Positions 60,422 through 64,000 of a stretch of 64,000 nucleotides of DNA are shown here, piece by piece. The notes under the pieces were generated by a model, which worked only from the letters and a program-made list of their open reading frames with translations, was not told where the DNA came from and made no database searches. Position numbers and translations under genes: made by a program. Origin of the DNA: an uncultured Prevotellaceae bacterium (GTDB taxonomy: Bacteria > Bacteroidota > Bacteroidia > Bacteroidales > UBA3663); assembly GCA_900319235.1 (NCBI GenBank), contig ONNR01000004.1, forward strand, positions 62,001 to 126,000, in the 5' to 3' direction. The first letter of the stretch is position 1. Each line of letters begins with the position of its first letter.

Positions 60422-60817
60422 ATGCAAACTGATATGAATCAAGGAACGCCCGTCAAGAAATTCGATCAACCAACCAAGCGTTACGTTCAGATCCTCGACA
60501 TCACCAACGATGCTGAACTCATCCGCAAGTATTGCCACTGTCATTCTCAGGAGGTGTTCTGGCCCGAGATTCAGGAGGGACAGAAGCAGGTGGGCATCCT
60601 CGAGATGGAGATCTATCGCAAGGATAATCACCTGGTTATGATTGTCGAGACTGTAGCCGATTTCGATTGGGACGTGGCCATGGCCAAACTTGCCACGTTG
60701 CCGCGTCAGGCCGAATGGGAGGCCTTCGTCGCTGCCTATCAGGGTTGTGATCCAAATGCCAAGAGCGACGAGAAGTGGCAGATGACCGAGCGAATGTTTC
60801 ATCATTACGAATGGTAG
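60422..60817 (+). CDS. L-rhamnose mutarotase-like protein
   Basis: A 131-residue cytoplasmic dimeric ferredoxin-like protein of the L-rhamnose mutarotase (RhaM) family, which interconverts the anomers of 6-deoxy sugars such as rhamnose or fucose (EC 5.1.3.32). Motifs: KRYVQILDITNDAELIRKY, HCHSQEVFWPEI and GILEMEIYRKDNHLVMIVET. The N-terminal 20 residues are extra to the usual about 104. ATG at 60422 is 10 nt after kdsD; 60434 is an alternative. No rhamnose catabolic genes are near, so its role in this glycan cluster is unclear. Confidence 0.83.
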   Translation: MQTDMNQGTPVKKFDQPTKRYVQILDITNDAELIRKYCHCHSQEVFWPEIQEGQKQVGILEMEIYRKDNHLVMIVETVADFDWDVAMAKLATLPRQAEWEAFVAAYQGCDPNAKSDEKWQMTERMFHHYEW

Positions 60818-60859
60818 AAACTTTGTCGCAAAATTGGTAGAATCTTTGTCACAAAATAG
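60814..60859 (+). repeat. Tandem duplication, 2 x 23 bp
   Basis: GTAGAAACTTTGTCGCAAAA.. (60814-60836) and GTAGAATCTTTGTCACAAAA.. (60837-60859), 19 of 23 bases equal. The first copy includes the mutarotase stop codon. Each copy contains a TAgaaaCTTTG-like string that loosely resembles a -7 box. Confidence 0.75.
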
Positions 60860-60882
60860 AAATCTAAGTATATTGCAATAAT

Positions 60883-61623
60883 ATGAAACGTGTACTTGTT
60901 ATAGGTGGGGCATCAGGCATCGGCCTGTCCTTGTCCCTTTATTTGGCAAATCAGGACGAGGTTGAGCACGTCTATGTGCTCGACAAGAAACCTTTTGATG
61001 AGCAATACAAGCAGGAAAAGATTTCGGCAGAAGTCTTCGATGTGACCAGTGAGGATTATTCCTTGCTCGACAACTATGCCGATGTGGATGCACTCTACAT
61101 CACTGCCGGCTACGGACATCTGGGTATGGTTGAGGACTTCGACGACAAGTATATCCGTTCCATCTTCGCCGTCAATGCCGAAGGTCCGATCCGCATCCTG
61201 CGTCATTTCTATCCCAGGATGCTGGAGACCAAGCCGTTCTATTGTGCTGTGATGGTGAGCATCGCCGCACATCTCTCGTCGCCGCTCTTTGCCTATTACA
61301 GCGCAACGAAGGCTGCCGTGCGAATGTTTATCGAGGCTGCCAACGTGGAGCTCGAAGTGCAGGGTTCGGAAAATCGCATTATGGAAGTGTCTCCCGGTTC
61401 CCTCAAGGGTACCTCGTTCAATGGCGGCCAATCCGACCCCGCCCAGAACACAGCCTTGGCCGGAGAGATTGTCGATCGTTCGGTGCAGCGTCAGCAACTC
61501 TTCATTCCTCAGTATGACGAGGTGTTCAAGGGTGTACTGCAGCGTTATCAGGACAATCCGCATCAGTACGGCATTAGTTCCTATTGGTACAAGAAGAACG
61601 GTCGCCAGCACGTCAAAAAATAG
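60883..61623 (+). CDS. SDR-family oxidoreductase
   Basis: A 246-residue short-chain dehydrogenase/reductase. The NAD(P)-binding GGASGIG is at 7-13, the catalytic Ser in VSIAAHLSSP and the Tyr-Lys in YYSATKAAV. SDRs next to CDP-glycerol-type transferases often make the sugar alcohol of the activated donor (for example ribitol-5-phosphate), which would fit the gene 3 nt downstream, but no cytidylyltransferase is seen here. Start at ATG 60883. Substrate not decidable. Confidence 0.85.
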   Translation: MKRVLVIGGASGIGLSLSLYLANQDEVEHVYVLDKKPFDEQYKQEKISAEVFDVTSEDYSLLDNYADVDALYITAGYGHLGMVEDFDDKYIRSIFAVNAEGPIRILRHFYPRMLETKPFYCAVMVSIAAHLSSPLFAYYSATKAAVRMFIEAANVELEVQGSENRIMEVSPGSLKGTSFNGGQSDPAQNTALAGEIVDRSVQRQQLFIPQYDEVFKGVLQRYQDNPHQYGISSYWYKKNGRQHVKK

Positions 61624-61626
61624 TTG

Positions 61627-62850
61627 ATGGGAATAGTTGGTGAAGCCCTCGAGGGGTTGAAGCGCTCACCGCAGTGGTATACACAGTCTGCTGCTGCACG
61701 CGACAAGCATCTTTGGACCTTCGGAGCTTGGGATGGCTTGCGCTATAGCGATAATTCGCGGGCACTCTTCGAATACACACTTGCGAACTGCCCGGAAATA
61801 AAGGCTGTGTGGATGACGAAGAGTCCAAAGGTGTATGAACGGCTTAACTCCAAAGGGTTGCCTGTGGAACTTTGCTATTCTGAATCGGGAAAAGCCGTAC
61901 AGAGAAAGGCAGGTTATTTCTTTCTGACCAAAGGCCCTGACGATGGCGACCCCTTGCAGATGCGAGGCTGCCACCTCATATGGCTTTGGCACGGTATGCC
62001 GCTGAAGCAGATTGGTCGCGATTCGATGGCGTTCCTTCGCAGGAACACCTTGTGGAAGCGTGTCAAGACAGCCATCCGCAAGCAGATTGTGCCCTGGCAG
62101 TTCCTCAGTGGAGAGACGCTTAGTACGGCTCCCTTTTTCACACCTTTCTTGCAGTCAGCTTTTGGTTTGTCTGCTGATATGGTTTGGGAAGTCGGCTATC
62201 CTCGCAACGACCACTTCTTCAAGACGGATGTCACCGAAAGGATCATTTCCGATTTGCACAGCAGGTTTGACAGAAAGGATGCTACAGGGAAGGACGAACC
62301 TGCGAAACTCCTGCTCTATATGCCAACGCATCGCGATAAGGCAACGCGCGAAGGACATACGTTCGACCCGTTTCAGCAGGCAGGATTCGAACTCGCCAGG
62401 CTCGAGGAGGTTCTCGAAGAGAAGAATATCGTCCTGCTTTACAAGGGCCACTTTTTCGACAGTGCCAACCAGGGACTGCAATCTGCACGCCGAATCATTA
62501 CGGTCACCGATGACGATTACGACGACATCTATACCTTCATCAAGGATGTCGATATTCTTTTGACCGACTATTCGAGCGTCTACTTCGACTTCCTGCTCTG
62601 TCGCAAGCCCATCATCCTTTTCCCATTCGATATGGACGATTACGTGGCTTACAGTCGCCCGTTCTATTTCGACTATGGCCTGATGGAGGGAAAGCGAGTC
62701 TTTTCGTGGCAGGAACTCGCAGAAGCCCTCGGCAATGACGATTACTATGTGCCAAGCGAGCAGACAATCCGTCTGATGAACACTTATCTCGACAATAATG
62801 CCTGTAGGCGCGTGGTCGAAAAGGTACGACAGCAGATTTCAGGCAATTAA
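61627..62850 (+). CDS. CDP-glycerol glycerophosphotransferase family protein
   Basis: A 407-residue cytoplasmic or membrane-associated transferase of the TagB/TagF type. Motifs: LIWLWHGMPLKQIGRD, VGYPRNDHF, LLYMPTHRD, DVDILLTDYSSVYFDFLL and FPFDMDDY. These bind the CDP-alcohol donor and the growing chain. In Gram-positive bacteria the family builds teichoic acids; in Gram-negatives it adds phosphoglycerol or similar groups to polysaccharides. ATG at 61627, 3 nt after the SDR gene. It follows directly after the SDR and before a glycosyltransferase. Confidence 0.88.
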   Translation: MGIVGEALEGLKRSPQWYTQSAAARDKHLWTFGAWDGLRYSDNSRALFEYTLANCPEIKAVWMTKSPKVYERLNSKGLPVELCYSESGKAVQRKAGYFFLTKGPDDGDPLQMRGCHLIWLWHGMPLKQIGRDSMAFLRRNTLWKRVKTAIRKQIVPWQFLSGETLSTAPFFTPFLQSAFGLSADMVWEVGYPRNDHFFKTDVTERIISDLHSRFDRKDATGKDEPAKLLLYMPTHRDKATREGHTFDPFQQAGFELARLEEVLEEKNIVLLYKGHFFDSANQGLQSARRIITVTDDDYDDIYTFIKDVDILLTDYSSVYFDFLLCRKPIILFPFDMDDYVAYSRPFYFDYGLMEGKRVFSWQELAEALGNDDYYVPSEQTIRLMNTYLDNNACRRVVEKVRQQISGN

Positions 62851-62862
62851 AACTCATCAAGT

Positions 62863-63936
62863 ATGTCCAAGGCATTGATCATAGGACCCAATTTCCATTA
62901 TTTCAACCACAGCGTTGAAAGGGCCTTTTGTGCTTTGGGGTATGAGACACGGGTGCTGGCCTACGACAATCCGGTGCATCCTTACAACGTCGCCAACAAA
63001 CTGCGCTACAAGTTCTGCAGCGACAAGCTTCGGATGAAGGAAGAGTCTCGCGCGCTGTTCCACTTGGAAGCTGAATTGGCATTTGAGGAGTTTGAGCCTG
63101 ATTTCGTCTTCCTGATGAACGGAGATATGCTGTTGCCCGACACGCTCAGACATTGGCGAGGCAAATTGGAAGACGATCCCCAGCCTCCGCAGAAATCTGC
63201 CAAAGTGGCATTGTGGCTCTTCGACAGCTTTATGCACATCCCTTTCTGCGAAGAGAACATCCCGGCGGTCGATGCCGTCTTTTGTTATGAGCAGACCGAC
63301 ATCCCGCTTATATTGGAGAAGTATGGCGTCCAGGCATATTTCCTCCCACAAGCGGTCGATACCTCCATCTATCACGAAGAGAAGGTCGAGAAGTGTTATG
63401 ACCTTGTCTTTGCTGGAGATATCTTCCATTCTCAAAAGCGCAAGGACATCCTCCAGGCTGTCGTGGCTCATTACCCCGATCTTCGGATGAAGATATGGGG
63501 AGAATATAAGCCCTGGTACAAGAATCCCTTGAAGTGGCTGACACGCGAGCGCAAGGATGTCTATATGAATCGTAACGCCAGCGGGAAGCAGCTTAATGCC
63601 GATTATAATCGCGCACGCATTGTCCTCAACATTCACATTGAGCAACAGCGCAATGGCGCCAATCCCAAGGTTTACGAGATCGCGGCTTCTGGCGCTTATC
63701 AGATTTGCGATGCCAATCCCTATGTCGAACAGATCTTCCCACGTGGCGAGGTCGGCTTCTATCATTTCGATGAGACGAAAGACCTTCAGCATCGTTTCGA
63801 TGAACTCTTCGAAAGGATTGACTACGCGCTTGGCCACGATATGAGCCCTCAGGCCGAGGCAGCACACCGGATTATCATCGATAATCATACATTCGAGCAA
63901 CGCATTCAGCAAGTGATTCACACCGTCTATGAATAA
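62863..63936 (+). CDS. Glycosyltransferase (CgeB-like, GT-B fold)
   Basis: A 357-residue predicted glycosyltransferase with the CgeB-like layout: N-terminal DUF3880-like half (MSKALIIGPNFHYFNHSVERAF, FVFLMNGDMLLPDTLRHWR) and a C-terminal donor-binding half (YDLVFAGDIFHSQKRKDIL, LNIHIEQQRNGANPKVYEIAASGAYQI). The pattern 'NPKVYE.A..G' is the donor-site signature of these GT-B enzymes. Start at ATG 62863, 12 nt after the transferase gene; the stop overlaps the next start by 8 nt. Donor and acceptor unknown. Confidence 0.82.
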   Translation: MSKALIIGPNFHYFNHSVERAFCALGYETRVLAYDNPVHPYNVANKLRYKFCSDKLRMKEESRALFHLEAELAFEEFEPDFVFLMNGDMLLPDTLRHWRGKLEDDPQPPQKSAKVALWLFDSFMHIPFCEENIPAVDAVFCYEQTDIPLILEKYGVQAYFLPQAVDTSIYHEEKVEKCYDLVFAGDIFHSQKRKDILQAVVAHYPDLRMKIWGEYKPWYKNPLKWLTRERKDVYMNRNASGKQLNADYNRARIVLNIHIEQQRNGANPKVYEIAASGAYQICDANPYVEQIFPRGEVGFYHFDETKDLQHRFDELFERIDYALGHDMSPQAEAAHRIIIDNHTFEQRIQQVIHTVYE

Positions 63937-64000
63937 TTCACCTCGCATCAAGTTCTATTGCCGTAGTTTCAATAAGGAACTCTACCTGCTCAGCCGTGGA
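63929..64000 (+). CDS. Start of a further glycan-cluster gene (cut by window end)
   Basis: ATG at 63929 overlaps the glycosyltransferase stop by 8 nt and the frame is open to the end of the window (24 codons, MNNSPRIKFYCRSFNKELYL...). Too short to assign; the overlap and position suggest another glycan-assembly gene. Confidence 0.6.
   Translation, partial: MNNSPRIKFYCRSFNKELYLLSRG

Noticed and set aside
1..64000. tRNA or rRNA genes
   Set aside because: No spacer shows a cloverleaf with tRNA consensus bases or any rRNA-like stretch; the 6.2 kb cloverleaf is too large and lacks T- and D-loop bases.

Overview
The window is 64 kb of chromosome from a member of the Bacteroidota, order Bacteroidales. 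A Prevotellaceae-like genus is my best guess, from the style of the C-terminal sorting tails; this is inference. The evidence is the Bacteroidota promoter type (TTTG, about 20 nt, TAnnTTTG) in front of many genes, weak Shine-Dalgarno signals, secreted proteins with T9SS-like C-terminal tails, a complete Bat aerotolerance operon, an EF-G2-type elongation factor, a long IleRS, and the ileS-dksA-lspA order. Genes are GC-rich while several spacers are very AT-rich.

Layout. 1-4.2 kb: the end of a GH5-like secreted glycanase and a DUF5107/TPR protein. 4.2-5.5 kb: a gene-free stretch with a nine-unit hairpin array and ATCAATTTT repeats. 5.6-12.4 kb: an FNT-family channel, an M6 secreted metalloprotease and two large secreted proteins. 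12.7-16.2 kb: a metallo-beta-lactamase-fold hydrolase, a low-molecular-weight tyrosine phosphatase, an HD hydrolase and an iron alcohol dehydrogenase. 16.5-24.9 kb: EF-G2, a membrane-anchored coiled-coil protein, a CoA-transferase, RNase Z and a YiiX-like lipoprotein. 25.2-31.7 kb: ileS, a DksA-like gene, lspA, a DUF4296 gene and a PBP4-type peptidase. 31.8-34.3 kb: rsmI, a coiled-coil lipoprotein and a MetA-family acyltransferase. 34.4-42.8 kb: moxR, DUF58, a DUF4381-like gene, batA, a batB/C fusion, batD and batE. 43.3-49.3 kb: an RND tripartite efflux operon led by a thioredoxin-like gene. 49.4-53.1 kb: PAP2 phosphatase, lytic transglycosylase, a T9SS type-B sorted protein and tsaD. 53.3-64 kb: a cell-surface glycan cluster (LysM/receptor-like protein, porin-like protein, rfbC, rfbD, flippase, kdsA, kdsD, rhamnose mutarotase, SDR, CDP-glycerol-type transferase, glycosyltransferase) that runs off the end.

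The genes are mostly recognisable housekeeping and envelope functions. The unusual content is between and inside them: several classes of short, highly structured repeats. They are (1) two arrays of nine hairpin units with a 41-42 bp period but unrelated sequence (4.16-4.53 kb and 42.87-43.23 kb); (2) three copies of an intergenic element with a conserved 47-bp core and palindromic arms of 10-11 bp tandem units whose sequence differs from copy to copy (14.3, 50.1 and 59.4 kb); (3) a 127-bp cloverleaf-shaped inverted-repeat element flanked by near-identical direct repeats (6.2 kb); (4) four-unit 9-bp cassettes (GGTTYGARN) placed in frame in two unrelated genes; (5) an identical 27-bp AATTGTT-heptamer tract directly before two start codons; and (6) a long inverted repeat in the 5' leader of the 12.7 kb gene. 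No transposase, integrase, cas gene, rRNA or tRNA was found. I would follow up the repeat elements first.
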